From: Clarkia xantiana subsp. parviflora
Taxonomy: Eukaryota > Streptophyta > Magnoliopsida > Myrtales > Onagraceae
NCBI GenBank assembly: GCA_036873135.1
Contig: JAPTYO010000059.1
Location: 4,395,066-4,459,065 of the forward strand
Reading direction: 5' to 3'
Length of the DNA stretch: 64,000 nucleotides
In this document: positions 21,461 to 33,283 of the stretch, in pieces
How positions within the stretch are numbered: position 1 is the stretch's first letter
Layout: the number at the start of each line of letters is the position of its first letter
Program-made: the position numbers and the translations under genes
Notes under the pieces: model-generated
The model's input: the letters and a program-made list of their open reading frames with translations, nothing else
Database searches by the model: none
Told to the model about the DNA's origin: nothing

Positions 21461-22328
21461 GTTCCTGTCACGCGCCGCCAATCTCTCTTCCACGCGCCGT
21501 CGACCTTGTTCCCTCCCTTGGCCGGAATCCAATTGATATCAACTACGGTGTGTCTACTCCAAATTTATGATCTCAAAAGCTTCATCTTCATCAAGAGTGG
21601 AGAGCTTCTTGGAGATTTATCTATGAAGGATGTAAGATAATGAGTATTCTCTCTCCTAATTTTCACTAATAGTGCCTACACCATGTGCTAAGGACTAAAC
21701 TTTCATGTATTTTCATATAAGTCTTTAGCAACCTTTACAAGCATCTTTGCATCTCTCCTATGTTCATATTGCATACATACTACACGTAATTATTATTACA
21801 TATTACGTACATATAATTTATTATGCACGATTCTTATTTTTGATCGTGGCATGATTATTTTTACAATCTAAGTATGAATTTCATGTTTACATCATGTCTC
21901 ACATTTACACCATGCTTCATGATTACATACATGCTTTTGTTCTAAGTTTTTTGCTTATTGCATGATTACGTCATCCATTTGCTATATCGTCATCTACATG
22001 TTGACAACGTGTTATATGCTTACGTCATTTACCATGATATTATCACGTTGTATAATTCTTTATTATTACAAGTATTTTACTCATTACATGATATTGTGAA
22101 TATATCGTTAATTGCATGTTGTTATACGCATATTGTCCGCTACGCTAACCCTGTAAATAGATTACGTAATTACGGCGGAAAATTAAAGTTGGTCAAATTT
22201 ACGATCCCTACACTCGAATTGACAAACAGGCCACCCTTGAGGTCAGTACCGAACCTAAATTGGACGAATATCTTATCTTAAAAAGAGTCAAGCATGGGTT
22301 TTGAACCGCTACTTGACTCGGGGGCAAG
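21461..22328 (+). other. E0 3' non-coding region and polypurine tract
   Basis: E0 resumes after E2. A GC-rich start (cgcgccgcc) becomes AT-rich. No ORF is supported. The end, ttgactcgggggcaag (to 22328), is a polypurine tract directly before the E0 LTR start. Confidence 0.6.
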
Positions 22329-22722
22329 TGTTAGATATCTGTCCAATTCAGGTTCGTATTTACATTTCGGGCCTCGCAAAATACTTCAAAACCCGTAAAA
22401 GAACTCTTCCGCAGACACCCAAGTCCAAAACGGTCTAGAATACGCGCAGTACCCGGATCGGGGGACTTCCGGATTGCTAGACAATCCGGGTAGGTCCAGA
22501 TTACCGACATGCTCCGCGCGCTTATCCCGATTATTTTGCTAAGTATGAGAAGTCAGTGCGCGCACAGCCCACCTTGATGACGATATACGTTTTCCTTTAA
22601 ACCGGCATCAAACCGTACAAAACCGGGCACGGTCCTTTGGTTTCTTATAAATATGGACCTAGGCCTCCCATTTTAGAACTCTCTCATTCTGGCTTTTTGA
22701 GCTCTGACTTCTCTCTAAACAC
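22329..22722 (+). repeat. E0 3' LTR, 5' portion only
   Basis: It starts TGTTAGATATCTGTCC after a PPT. It has a U3 hairpin (cggattg / caatccg near 22471-22489) and a TATA box (22646-22653). It breaks off shortly after the presumed transcription start, where copia A LTR sequence begins. Confidence 0.7.
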
Positions 22723-23236
22723 TAGAGCTAATTGGGCCAGACCCAATTCCCATGTGACATGGGAGGCCCAAAATTGGGCCTTCCACCCACATAGTAGTTC
22801 GGCCGAAACCCTAATAGTAGGGAGGATGATTTTCTCCTCCTCACTATATAAGGAGGTCTTGGGGTCACTCCCAAAACACACCTTGATAACAACTCCTCCA
22901 AAGTTGTGATTTGAGAGAAATCCCTTTCTCTCAATAGTGAGTTTCGGTCAGCCCCCTAACACCACCATTGGTGTGCCAAATTGCTTCCGAGCATTCAGTC
23001 CGAGGTTCTGTCCCCGTTGAAGAATCGATCAGAGGTTTTGCTGTGGAGCTTATACCACGTAGGACTTCTTCTCACGAAGAAGTTGTACGGGTTCTGACCG
23101 GAGGATCAAAACTCACTCCACAACGTTTTTGGGCATGAAAGCTATTGAGGTATGTGTACATTATTCCGCTGCGTAATTAGATTACTTACTAGTACACGTT
23201 TAGCATTCCGTAGTATTACGTCCCCGTAATCCAATA
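22723..23236 (+). repeat. copia A 5' LTR, truncated at its 5' end
   Basis: Matches 30334-30847 of the 3' LTR. It begins at gctaattgggcc instead of the LTR start, has TATATAAGG near 22846, and ends ccaata where the other copy ends ccaaca. Confidence 0.85.
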
Positions 23237-23237
23237 G

Positions 23238-23251
23238 TGGTATCAGAGCTT
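23238..23251 (+). other. copia A primer-binding site
   Basis: TGGTATCAGAGCTT is the standard PBS of plant Ty1/copia elements, complementary to initiator tRNA-Met. Confidence 0.88.
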
Positions 23252-23897
23252 GTGTTAAGTGTTCTAAATTTTTTGATAAACTGATGTTCTTGAACCTTGA
23301 AAAATCGAAATTTTCATGTTAATGAACACCAAGGTATTTCCAAAAATTTAAACAAGAAATCATGTGTTTGATCTTTAAAAACTTAAAATTTTCAGAATTT
23401 ACATGTTTTTATGGATCAAAACCGACTTTTAGGTTTGAATTTGAGTTTGATGTTTATGATCTTCAAGAACACAATTAGTTTTATCAAAAACACTTTTTGG
23501 ATTCATGATCAAGTTATGGTTTGATCTTAATATTTGACAATTTTTTCAATTTTTCATGTTTGTGCCGAAAACCCTAGGTGAATTATTAGGTAAAATTTTT
23601 AATTTCTTAGGGTGCAAATAGGTAAAATTCGGCCGGCCCTAGCATGTGGATATACTTATTACCATATTTTAATTTTATTAAAAGGAGACAATATATCTAT
23701 AAATTGGAAATATAAGGAAAGATTCACATTATATAGTAAAATATATAAACTATCAATATATTTAGCTAAAAGATAGGGATAAAGATATATTGATAGATTT
23801 AATTACTATAAAAGATTAAGAAAATATATTGTCTATATATATATTTTAATCCCTAAAGATATATTTGACAATAATTATATATATATGTGCCGAAATT

Positions 23898-23973
<76 letters not shown>

Positions 23974-26900
23974 ATTGATTTACATATTATAGATAAAATC
24001 TCGACAATATTTATATATATATTTGAATATGTGCCGAAATTATATAAATATATTAGCAATATTGGAAATTATTTTATCTAATTAATATTTCTTGGTGGCT
24101 AAGTTTTCTTAATCGGGTCGACCTAGTCGGGTCGGGTCGAACCAAAGTAACTAAATGAATCTAAACCGAACAGGTTTCGAGTGATGAATCGAACCACAAA
24201 TCTTATTTTATTGAACCGTTTCGGACCAAGCCGAATTTTTCAAATTGACCGACTCAGACCGGATTTTAAATTGGACTGAACCAAATTTTAAAATTTTTCG
24301 GAAATTTTAAATGTTCAATAAAATAGGATGTCAAATATTAAATCTGAAATGTTTTAGAACTTTAAAAGTTAACCTAAACAGTGCTTTTAGGGTTTGCGTT
24401 TTTAACACGTTTTCGGATAAAACCCTAATACCGGGTTACGATTATGGGGATGGAACTCGGATATGCATGTTTTCGGGACTGGATTAAATTAGTGGATTGA
24501 ATTTCAATTGTTTACTTTCTGCAACATATATTAGAGCTGTCGTCTTGACTTAGTCAAACTAGCTGGATAACAAATTGCGAGCATTGAGCTCTGAGATTTA
24601 AATATATGGTATGCGCAATAGGATAGACATGCTACGCTGATTGAAATTTCCTAGAATCCACGTCTAGAAATTACACATGATTGATTGTAAGCATGAATTG
24701 CAAGTCAACCCCTAATATTTTCAAAACGTGTTTAAAACTGAAAATACCAGTCGCCAATTATGCATGATGTATGCTGAAGTTGCATGTTTTGACACTTATG
24801 CTAGAATGTTCATGAATGAAAGCATGTGTTAATTTACTTTAAGTTCATGTGCTAAGGAATATTAGACGCATGACACGTAAGCATGTTGTTTTGGTTTGTT
24901 CGATGTTTATGGCGTGATATAGTATTATGCATGCGTAAATTATCGGATAATTTTACAAAATCAAAAAGGGCCATGGGAAAGCCAAGATCAGCTATGCTTG
25001 TTTAAAAATTCCTGTTCCGGTAATTTGCAATATAATAATCGTTTTCAAAAGACTGATCTATTAGATTAAACACGACGGTAGTATGAACTCTTTCACGGAC
25101 CCCCTTCCCTCGGTTTACTGGCGGTCGGTTTGGTCTAGATGACTGAGGGATCACTATTTGTTGTGTTCCATCTTAATAGATAATATGATGTTTGCAATTC
25201 TGTCAAAATGTTATTGTCTTCCTAATTTGCATAATCATCAATGTGAGAGTTGGCTCAATTAGTGCGATTCGATATTACTCACAATCTTGATGGTATTAAT
25301 TTTGATGAATAAAATTGGAGTGTTTGTTGAACTCTCCACTACGATTCTGAAAAGTGGAGGGGACAACTACGGATGAATATAGTAATCTGTATTATTTTGA
25401 CAATGAGAAATGAATGTGATAATTTGTTTCCCCAATAATTGGAGCAGGTTCTTATTTGATCTGAACGCATATATGGTGATACATTCGACCTTGGTAAATA
25501 GGGATTGAGGAAGACTTCAATTGAAACTAGACAATGTTATAGCTTAGTATTCCTTCGCATCCGCCTCGGTGGAAACAAGGATGCAAACGTTAGAATGTTT
25601 CGGTTGAATGAGATGATCTTCTCTCTTTTCATGGATGTCGGCGTAAAACCCGCATAGGGTCTTCAGGATGAAAGTTCAACATGGAAAGGATGTATATGGT
25701 TGTCTGATATTGAGAGAACTCAGTAACCTTGAGCCTAATCAAATACAGTAACCACAACAGTGAAAGGGAAACCTTATCTGCTCACCATAGTGAGTTCGAA
25801 AGAAGTGAACCATGATCCGCATAGCAAGAAGAGAACTAGACCGAATAAGTCCTATACGATAAACCGGTGGGTCAAACCCCGTTGATAAAGTGCGTCTCAA
25901 ATACGCCTCGTAGGTCATGTGTATGAAGCTGTAAAATGTTTTATACGGACACAGATCATTTGAGTGATTCACTCGTGAATTTATTCAGACGATGTGTTCA
26001 ACATGACTCAAAGTTCTTGACTATATGCGCCAGAATCATAGATCAAATATGAAAACTTCAGATCAAGAACTATACCATTGTCATTTATCGTTCGTTGTTC
26101 GTTTCTAAAATTTTGGTTATTTTGATATTCAGAGTTATTGAATAAACTAACTGTTGCTTGAGTCGAAGCTCAATTTGCTTAATCAATTTAACGTCTCGGT
26201 TGAATGAGAACGATCCGAAAAAAAAATACAAACCTACGGGTTAGGACCAAAATTTCGACCAGGTAAAAGTGGACGAATAAAACAAAACGACTCACATACT
26301 CCGTCATCTCAGTTGGTACAACTGAACTGAACAAACTCATCGATTGCGTAGCTAGATCGAAAGATTTAGTAATTCTTATTTGTTAGTACTCCATTTAAAA
26401 TGATTATTTGCATAATAATTAAACATGTTCAAAACCGATTAAATTAAATTTGGAAACGGAACGATTTAAACCACGGGATAAAACTGGTTTTATGCGTCGT
26501 ACGCGCGTGTGCCTCGAGAGACGGAACACATCGTTTTGAAGTACAAATTTAATAATGAAGTGTTTTAATGAATGAATGCTAAATTTTCGTTTATAATCCT
26601 TTGGAAATAACTCATTGATGACTACTATAGTTAGAAGTATGCTTTTATGCTACTACGATCAAGTAGTACATCAACTATAGCATTAAGCAAGAGCTCAAAT
26701 GCATAGTCCATGAGGTGGATAAGTCTCTGGATGAGTTAACAAACGAAAGGAAGTAGTCAGTAAAATGACACTCCCACTATAAGCCTTTAATGAAAAGTTT
26801 TGCTAAGCAATCACCTTATTAAATACTTCGAGAAACATAGTTTAAAATTGCATTATGTTAGAACTCAACATTAGTTGTTCCTACGGGATGAAATTAAGTT

Positions 26901-27683
26901 GATTCATATTAATGTAACACTATGTTCTAATAAGATCGATTGATGCGTTACCATAAAAGCTAAGAAATGATACGGGTAAAACCTTATCATAAAGTAGCAT
27001 TAATTTGCGCATTAAACAAGTATTTATTAAGAGTACGGACTACTCTTAAAAGATACAAGTTTGAAATTAGCTTGGATTAATGGTAACGTGGTCGAACATG
27101 ACACATTATAGAAATTAGAGGATGGACTTCCAATGCTTTGCGGAATGAAACGAACTAAAGTACTGATCGGATTAAAATGGATAACGGAGTTTCTCAGGTC
27201 CCACTTACTTCGAGTGGGAGAATGATATAGCATTAGTGAATGTATTAGTGAATGACATGGTATATGATGATGGAAACATCCTCATAATAAATCCAGTGGG
27301 AGGGCTCACTTCCCCTCACATAATCATCACTAAATGTTAATGCGAATCAAGTCGGACCTGATAATCATAATGTTGAACCATTGGATGAAAATCCAATAGT
27401 CGTCACAACTGCCCATTATTCCTAGTGGGAGGAAACGACTAACTTGATTCCTGATCCTAGTGATCAAGGAATAAATCTCGGAGGTAAAATCCTGAGACCA
27501 AGAGGTCATTCTAAGAAAGTTGTAAACCAAAGTTCTAGCACCGCCATTGTTCCCAGTGGGAGTAATGCTCCGAGAAGAAGCATTATTCCGAGTGGGAGTA
27601 ACGATCAGACTCAAGATGAGATTATCAAGCCTAGACTTAGTCTAAGGCAACAGACTTCTTTTAAGAAGTATCCCATCAAGTGA
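23252..27683 (+). other. copia A leader and non-coding interior
   Basis: It contains a (TA)n microsatellite (about 23880-23967). The region up to about 25190 aligns with the copia B leader (54340-55730, minus). The gag expected next is absent. Positions 26160-27680 match the copia B sequence at 51800-53350 (for example the cccactataagcc segment) but carry no long frame in either copy. No integrase motif is visible. Confidence 0.55.
23880..23967. repeat. (TA)n microsatellite in copia A leader
   Basis: Long alternating TA run, at the same leader position as in copia B and C. Confidence 0.92.
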
Positions 27684-28386
27684 GACATTCGTTCACGAAC
27701 CAGTGACAGTTCGGCAAGCATTAGAAGAACCTCAAACGTTGGAATGGAGGAAAACAATGGAGGATAAAAATGCCTAAATTAGAACGTATTCGGTTTTGGT
27801 CTTCAGTTGATTTACCTGCTAACCACAGAGCTAGAAATGAAATTTTATAATTCACTACTGATGGAAAATTTGAGTGGTGCAAAACTCGAACGATTGCGAA
27901 AGGATATACCCAAATTCACGGAGTGGACTTTGATGAAACATACTAACCAACTGTGTGTTACACCACAGTTAGGGTCATCCTTGCCCTTATTGCAAGCCTC
28001 AATAACGAGCCTGCGTCAAATGGATTTTAAAGACTGCATTTCTCCATGGAAACCTGGAGGAATAGATCTATATGGAGCAGCCAGGGGGTTTTATTACTCG
28101 TTGCAAAGAACGTAAAGTTTGCAAACTCCAAATATCTATTTACGGTCTTAAACAATCGTCTCGGCAATGGTATCGCAGATTCCACGAGGAAATCGTCGGA
28201 AAAGGATTTGTGAATCTTCACGAGGATCCCTGCGTTTACACCTAGACCTCCGGGTCTAAATATGTCATCATAAGGGCAAGGAGAGGCCACGTACATCTTA
28301 GGCATTAAAATTGCCCGAGATCGTGCCGCCCGGAGATTGTCTCTGTCTCAAGAATCTGATATCAACAAACTGTTGAAAGATTCAAA
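27684..28386 (+). pseudogene. copia A reverse transcriptase, catalytic motif deleted
   Basis: Pieces in several frames read EPVTVRQALEEPQTLEWRK (start of the copia RT domain), IAKGYTQIHGVDFDETY (the conserved KARLVAKGYTQ region), then SKYVII, and immediately after a junction near 28275 TYILGIKIARDRAARRLSLS. In copia B the same two blocks are separated by about 40 residues containing YIDDI, the metal-binding catalytic site. That stretch is missing here. With several stops and frameshifts the enzyme cannot work. Confidence 0.8.
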
Positions 28387-29127
28387 ATGCTCGATGCCAA
28401 ACCTGTGGATACGCCGATTGTGTTCCGGTGCGCGCTGTTAAAGCGTGATGGCCCGAAGAACCAGCATGAGCGTGAACAGATGAAGAATGTAGAGTATCTA
28501 AGCATGGTAGGAAGTCTAATGTACGCTGTGGGCCCAGTAGCAAGATTTCAATCAGATCCTAGCTATCAACATTTAAAGGCCGTAAAACGAATTATAAGAT
28601 ATCTAAAAGGTACTGCCGACTATGTTCTGTGCTATAAGGGCAGGCAAAGCGAATTGACTGGTTATAGTGACACCGACCACAGTGGCGATCTGGACGATCG
28701 TAAGTCCACCACAGGGGGAGTTTTCCTCCTTGCTGATGCTGCCATATCATGGGTAAGCAAGAAGCAATCATGTGTCGCGCTTTCCACCATGGAATCAGAA
28801 TGCGTTGCCCCTTCTAAAAACGCACAAGAAGCAGTCTGGCTGAAAAGGCTTCTTGCTGCATTAATTGGCACAGACAAGAAGAGCAAACCTGTGAAGCTAT
28901 ACTCCGACAGTCAGGCAGCCATTGCAGCAGTAAAGAATCCAAAGTACCAAAGTAGGACCAAACACATTGATGTGAAATACAATTATGCCAAATCTGTTGT
29001 GGAAGACAATATAATCGCTTTAGAATAGTTGTCCACAGACAATATGGTCGCAGACCCATTAACTAAGCCATTACATAGAGAAATTTTCGAAAAGCACGTA
29101 AAACTGCTAGGATTACGTAGGGCTTAA
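28387..29127 (+). pseudogene. copia A RT connection and RNase H region
   Basis: An open frame of 213 codons (28387-29028) starts at KPVDTP and runs through GSLMYAVGPVARF, LKGTADYVLCY, YSDTDHSGDLDDRKSTTGG, VALSTMESE and HIDVKYNYA. These are hallmarks of copia RNase H. One in-frame TAG (29026-29028) interrupts it shortly before the normal end, MVADPLTKPLHREIFEKH, at about 29127. RNase H would degrade the RNA strand during reverse transcription. Confidence 0.85.
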
Positions 29128-30250
29128 TAAGTGGTTTGTATAAGTGATGACATTTTGACATTTGAAATGATATTTCGATTGAATAAAAGAATTGCAAATT
29201 GAGTGTATGATCTATCGACGTCATAATGATAAATAACATCGGATTTTACAGTCTATAAACTAAGTCGTAGGAAGAGGTAAAACTCTTCCACCAAAATTAT
29301 GTCATGTGAACCTTGCCTCGTCACACAGGCATAGTCATTGTAGGAGAGGGGGACCTCTACCACAACAAGATTGGCTAAGAACTGGGGGGATAAAACTGGT
29401 TAAATGAAACGATAACTTGGTCACGCTTATAGCATGACTTAATCTTCGTTTTATAAATCGCCGTGTTGGACTTTGTCCATCATTAAAATCACATTCAGGG
29501 CCATATGAAAGACTCTGTGATAGCATGACTGACATATCCCAGCCCTGGCTTGTCCAGGTGTGCTATCGATGCGTGCTTCATACTACGCGTGCCATGTTCG
29601 ACCACGGGGTCATGCTCGGTTGTGCTAGCTAGAATCCCTGTGATTCAAAGGGCGCATACTTCTTCACCTTGAGCGTGTGATTGATCCAGGGTGTCTTATG
29701 AAGAGGCACCCAAAGTATCCTCTTGGACTCAGAACTTATACCTAAGGTCTGGCTCAATGTTCGCTTCCCGGCGTACGAGCGTAGAGCCAAAGAAAACGGC
29801 CAAGTGACCACGTCTTGGAAACCGGTTGAGTTAGACTAAGGGTATAAGCTATGGGGATGGTCATGTTCATCTATAATTCACCGACTCTTGTGTTCATAAG
29901 GTGGCCACCAACCGGATATTAGTTGAAGGTTGTGAACACTTGTACGGATGCCCCAGAGAAGTATTCCTCTGTGGAAAACTGGGCAATTGGAGAATTATCA
30001 GTTGACCAAGGATACAGTGCGGTACATATTTTGTTTTTAACATGATTGATTTACGTGAGGGAATCAACGTTCCGCGGGCACTACAATACTCTTAACAGAT
30101 GAGTAGCGCGATGCCCGTCGTATCCGTCGGTCGCACGGCAAACCTCGTATGAACTATTCGGAGACGGAGACAATAACTGAAGACTGAAATGTTGATGCTA
30201 TTGGATGACAATACATTAACAGACATCCTCCCATTCCGGCGAGTGAGAGC
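29128..30250 (+). other. copia A 3' non-coding region
   Basis: About 1.1 kb between pol and the 3' LTR. It is conserved with copia B (49174-50290, minus) and, in part, with 41276-41607. No gene is seen. Confidence 0.6.
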
Positions 30251-30847
30251 TGTTAGCATATGGTGACGTGACGCCGTAATTGGTAGCCCGTTAATATATG
30301 TGGTTACCTAAGACAATTAGGTAAATGTCACATTAGGGCTAATTGGGCCAGACCCAATTTTCATGTGACATGGGAGGCCCAAAATTGGGCCTCCCCCACC
30401 ACATGATAAGTCGGCCGAAATCCTAATAGTAGGGAGGAGGATTTTCTTCTCCTACCACTATATAAGGAGGTCATGGGGTCACCTCCAAAACACACCTTGA
30501 ACACAACTCCTCATGAGTTGTGATTTGAGAGAAATCCATTTCTCTCTATAGTGAGTTCAGCCGGCCCCATAAACACCACCATTGGTGTGCCAAATTGCTT
30601 CTGACCATTCAGTCCGACGTTCTGTCCCCGTGAGAATTGATCAGAGGATTTGCTGTGGAGCTTATACCGCGTAGGACTTCTTCTCACGAAGAACTTGTAC
30701 GGGTTCCGACTGGAGGATCAGAACTCTCTCCACAACTTTCTTGGGCGGAAAGCTATTGAGGTATGTGTACATTATTCCGCTGCGTAATTAGATTACTTAC
30801 AAGTACACGTTTAGCATTCCGTAGTATTACGTCCCCATAATCCAACA
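30251..30847 (+). repeat. copia A 3' LTR
   Basis: 597 bp, from TGTTAGCATATGGTGACG after a purine-rich ggcgagtgagagc to CATAATCCAACA. TATATAAGG is at 30460-30468. Confidence 0.88.
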
Positions 30848-31740
30848 CTCTCTACACGCGCCTGTGCAGGGGGGAGGGTGCAAATCACCAGATCCGAAGC
30901 ACACCCCAGCTGGCTTGGCTTATGTGCGTGCCCGCGACGTGCGTACGCGATTGTCGGCCCGAAAAGCCTATCTTGCGTTAGCCCGGTTTTGCTAAACTGA
31001 ATTTTTTTGTTATTTCCAAAAACCGAATTTGGAAAACAATCTTCTGTCAATATTGCAAACCGAAGTTTCCTACTTTAGTGATGTCCAGATACATTGCATA
31101 ATATTATTATGGAAACTGTATAATATTAAATTGATACCGAATATTTAATGCACAGTATATATTCGGTGTATAATTAAATATATAGCTGAAATATATGTCC
31201 AGAAATATATTTTCTATATTAGGTTTTAGCAATCTCACACTATAAATAAGATGGTATTCCTTCAGAATTTTCACAACATTCAGTCCGAAATTATTTTTCT
31301 CAAAATTCTGAAAATTACTGCCGAAGTTCTTGTCTTTACTGCATCCGAAAATCCTGTCTGCTACTTCGAAATTTCTGGTCTCGGATTTACTACTATCAAC
31401 TGCCATCAGGTTTTATACTTGTCCCGTGATTTAGTTCAGTTGATTGTTTTCTCTATTCGAATCTCACATTCTTGTTTGAGTTCAGGTACTGTTCGGTTTG
31501 GTTGAACAAATTGTATGCAAGATTTGTGTCAACGACACTGTTGTATCCTGGGAGGTGATCGCTCCTTTAATAAACCTCGTTGCATAACCTGAGGGTGAGG
31601 TGAGACGAAATAGTCTTAACATACAGATTACTCGTTAATTGTATGTTGATTACCAATAAATAATTGAACTTTAGTCCTACATATTTCAGAATTACTATTT
31701 TACCCATGTATTGACTAACACTTAGTCTGGGTGGCTATGT
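30848..31740 (+). repeat. probable copia-type solo LTR or LTR remnant
   Basis: It has the layout of a copia LTR: a promoter-like AT-rich part, TATA box near 31240 (actataaataag), a T/C-rich downstream leader, then gtatcctgggaggtgatcgc and a gaggtgagacgaaatag segment often seen in copia U5 regions. No PBS, PPT or coding DNA adjoins it, and exact borders are unclear. It could also be an older LTR of another family. Confidence 0.4.
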
Positions 31741-32230
31741 GACATATATATATATAATTATAAAATACTAAAAAGACAAACTCCCTAAAAATTAAATAAC
31801 AATTAAGTTTTAACCCTAATATCATTTAAACTAATCGTCACACATAACACCTTAACTAATTGTGAATATTGTTTTTTTTTTTAAATGTTCCTTCACTCTT
31901 TTTTGGGCAGATTAAGGTAGGAAATGATCTTAGTTTTACTCAGGAGTAATTGTATGGTAGGAATTTTTTTTAACAATATCTACTTCTATATTCAAATGCA
32001 TATATATGGAACAAATTAAACGGAAAGTTAATCAGAAACACAAACTAAAGAGCCTAACATCAAATTAGTACAAGTAGGAACACCACACTCAACCCCACAA
32101 AAGAAAAAAAAAGTAATTCGTCTAATAGTTTAGTATTTATTACTATTATTATTATCATTATTATTATTCTTTGCATATTCTCTCTTTCTTAATTTGTAGT
32201 TATATTGAAATATAAATAAATTTGAGAGAA
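31741..32230. other. 3' flank of the Dof gene
   Basis: AT-rich, with a (TTA)n run (32137-32170). It would contain the Dof 3' UTR and polyadenylation signals. No other gene is seen. Confidence 0.55.
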
Positions 32231-33049
32231 TTACGGAAGATAGAGGCCTGGGTGATCGTTGTTATCCGTCCATTGGATTTGACTCTGAGTCCAGTATGGT
32301 TGATCGACGACGGTGCTCGAAGCAAGATCCACCCCGCCCTGATCTTTGCATGGCTGCCAATCGAACGGCACGAATCCACTCTGCAGCGCCGCAAGGTCCA
32401 CCTGCACCGTCCGATCAAGAAAAGTCCCCGGGATTTGACCCTGCTGCTGCCACTGGTTCTGCTGGCACGTGTCCTGGCTCTGTTGACTCAGAAGTGCTCT
32501 GTTGCTGAAGTTGAACTCGCCGGGAATTGGCTCAGACACGGCCGCCGCTATGAGTCCTCCGATATCTGTAAAAGCCCCATGACTGAAGCACGCGCCACCG
32601 CTGTTGGACTTCGCCACATACTCGAGGGTGGTGTTTATTAGCCCTGCGGAGGCATCAGCAGCCGCCGCCGTATAGCCGGAGCTCTCGCTGCTGGAATATT
32701 GACAAGCCGATTTGCGATCTATCTGCTGTGACGTCACCGCGGTGGTTGCCGCCTCGTCTGCGGTCTTTGACGGCGAGATTTTTAGTTTGGATCGCTTGTT
32801 GTTCTTCCGACATCCGCCGCCGACGGGGACGTTCCTTAGGACGCCGCCCTTGGTCCAGTACCTCCGGCAGCCCTTGCAGAAGTGTCGAGGCTGGGAGAGG
32901 TTGTAGTTGTTGTAGTAGCAGAACTTGGTGTTGAGAGAGTCACAGCGGGGACATTTGATAGCGTGGTGGTGGCTGAGTGGGCGTAGCCGCCTGTCCATGG
33001 CGGCGGCGTCGAAGATCCTCCCTCCGACTACAGCGTGTAAGTCCTGCAT
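32231..33049 (-). CDS. Dof-type zinc-finger transcription factor, DOF5.4/OBP4-like
   Basis: 272 codons from ATG 33047-33049 to TAA 32231-32233. The frame is open 40 codons further upstream, but without an ATG before [10 protein letters not shown], the usual start of this subgroup. The Dof finger occupies about residues 31-82: Cys33, Cys36, Cys58 and Cys61 (CX2CX21CX2C), with [20 protein letters not shown] and [15 protein letters not shown]. Dof proteins are plant nuclear factors that bind AAAG cores. A basic stretch after the finger (RKNNKRSK) may serve nuclear import. The C-terminal YWTQSQIQW...GLYLP resembles Arabidopsis OBP4 (DOF5.4), which restrains cell-cycle and growth programmes. Orthology is inferred from motifs. 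No stop, frameshift or intron is seen, so the gene looks functional. Confidence 0.92.
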   Translation of the reverse strand: MQDLHAVVGGRIFDAAAMDRRLRPLSHHHAIKCPRCDSLNTKFCYYNNYNLSQPRHFCKGCRRYWTKGGVLRNVPVGGGCRKNNKRSKLKISPSKTADEAATTAVTSQQIDRKSACQYSSSESSGYTAAAADASAGLINTTLEYVAKSNSGGACFSHGAFTDIGGLIAAAVSEPIPGEFNFSNRALLSQQSQDTCQQNQWQQQGQIPGTFLDRTVQVDLAALQSGFVPFDWQPCKDQGGVDLASSTVVDQPYWTQSQIQWTDNNDHPGLYLP

Positions 33050-33283
33050 CCTGCACCGATTGGCTGGCTTTGATAGCTTCTGTGCTTGGATTTTATTCGC
33101 AGCTAGCAAGGGGCTGCAGCGTGTAGAGAGAGAGAGAGAGAGAGAGTGAAGGTTATGGGGAAGCTTCAAATGGAGTCGCTTTCTTGTTTGGGAACCCTAG
33201 CTTAGCTTAGGTAGCTGCTGCTATAGAGTTTGTAAACTGTACGGATACGGCAGCTTGAGGAAGAAGATAACGAGTGAATTCCC
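33050..33283 (-). promoter_or_regulatory. Dof leader and proximal upstream region
   Basis: Only about 234 bp separate the Dof ATG from the MULE coding sequence upstream. The stretch holds the CT repeat. I see no clear TATA box. Any longer promoter would have to lie within MULE-derived DNA. Confidence 0.45.
33125..33147. repeat. (GA)n microsatellite in the Dof leader
   Basis: A run of GA on the plus strand, CT on the coding strand, about 80 bp before the Dof ATG. CT-rich leaders are common near plant core promoters. Confidence 0.9.

Larger units (their letters stand above)
1..22722 (+). mobile_element. E0: old Tat-like Ty3/gypsy element, outer host of E1 and E2 (5' end outside window)
   Basis: A decayed LTR retrotransposon enters from the left edge. 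Visible parts are a gag fragment with two zinc knuckles (2-589), protease and gag relics (6442-7310), short tandem repeats (7942-8170), an antisense-gene relic (9033-9245, minus), a 66-bp minisatellite (9915-10540), a polypurine tract ending at 22328 and the first part of a 3' LTR from 22329. E1 (800-6248) and E2 (11143-21460) are inserted in it with intact target duplications, so E0 is older than both. No RT or integrase is visible. The LTR is cut at about 22722, where copia A homology begins. Continuity of all the pieces is inferred from their order and from similarity to E2. Confidence 0.6.
22723..30847 (+). mobile_element. copia A: degraded Ty1/copia element
   Basis: A 5' LTR remnant (22723-23236) lacks the first ~83 bp of the 3' LTR (30251-30847). 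A Met-tRNA-type PBS follows the 5' LTR. The interior has a long non-coding leader, no recognisable gag, protease or integrase, and a broken RT-RNase H. The left flank is E0 LTR and the right flank is unrelated, so no target duplication can be shown. Copia B is the same family in opposite orientation. Confidence 0.8.

Noticed and set aside
23853..24081. IYIYIY-rich ORFs on both strands
   Set aside because: They are translations of (TA)n.
32222..33149. Plus-strand ORFs (60-139 residues) across the Dof gene
   Set aside because: They are shadows of the Dof coding strand.
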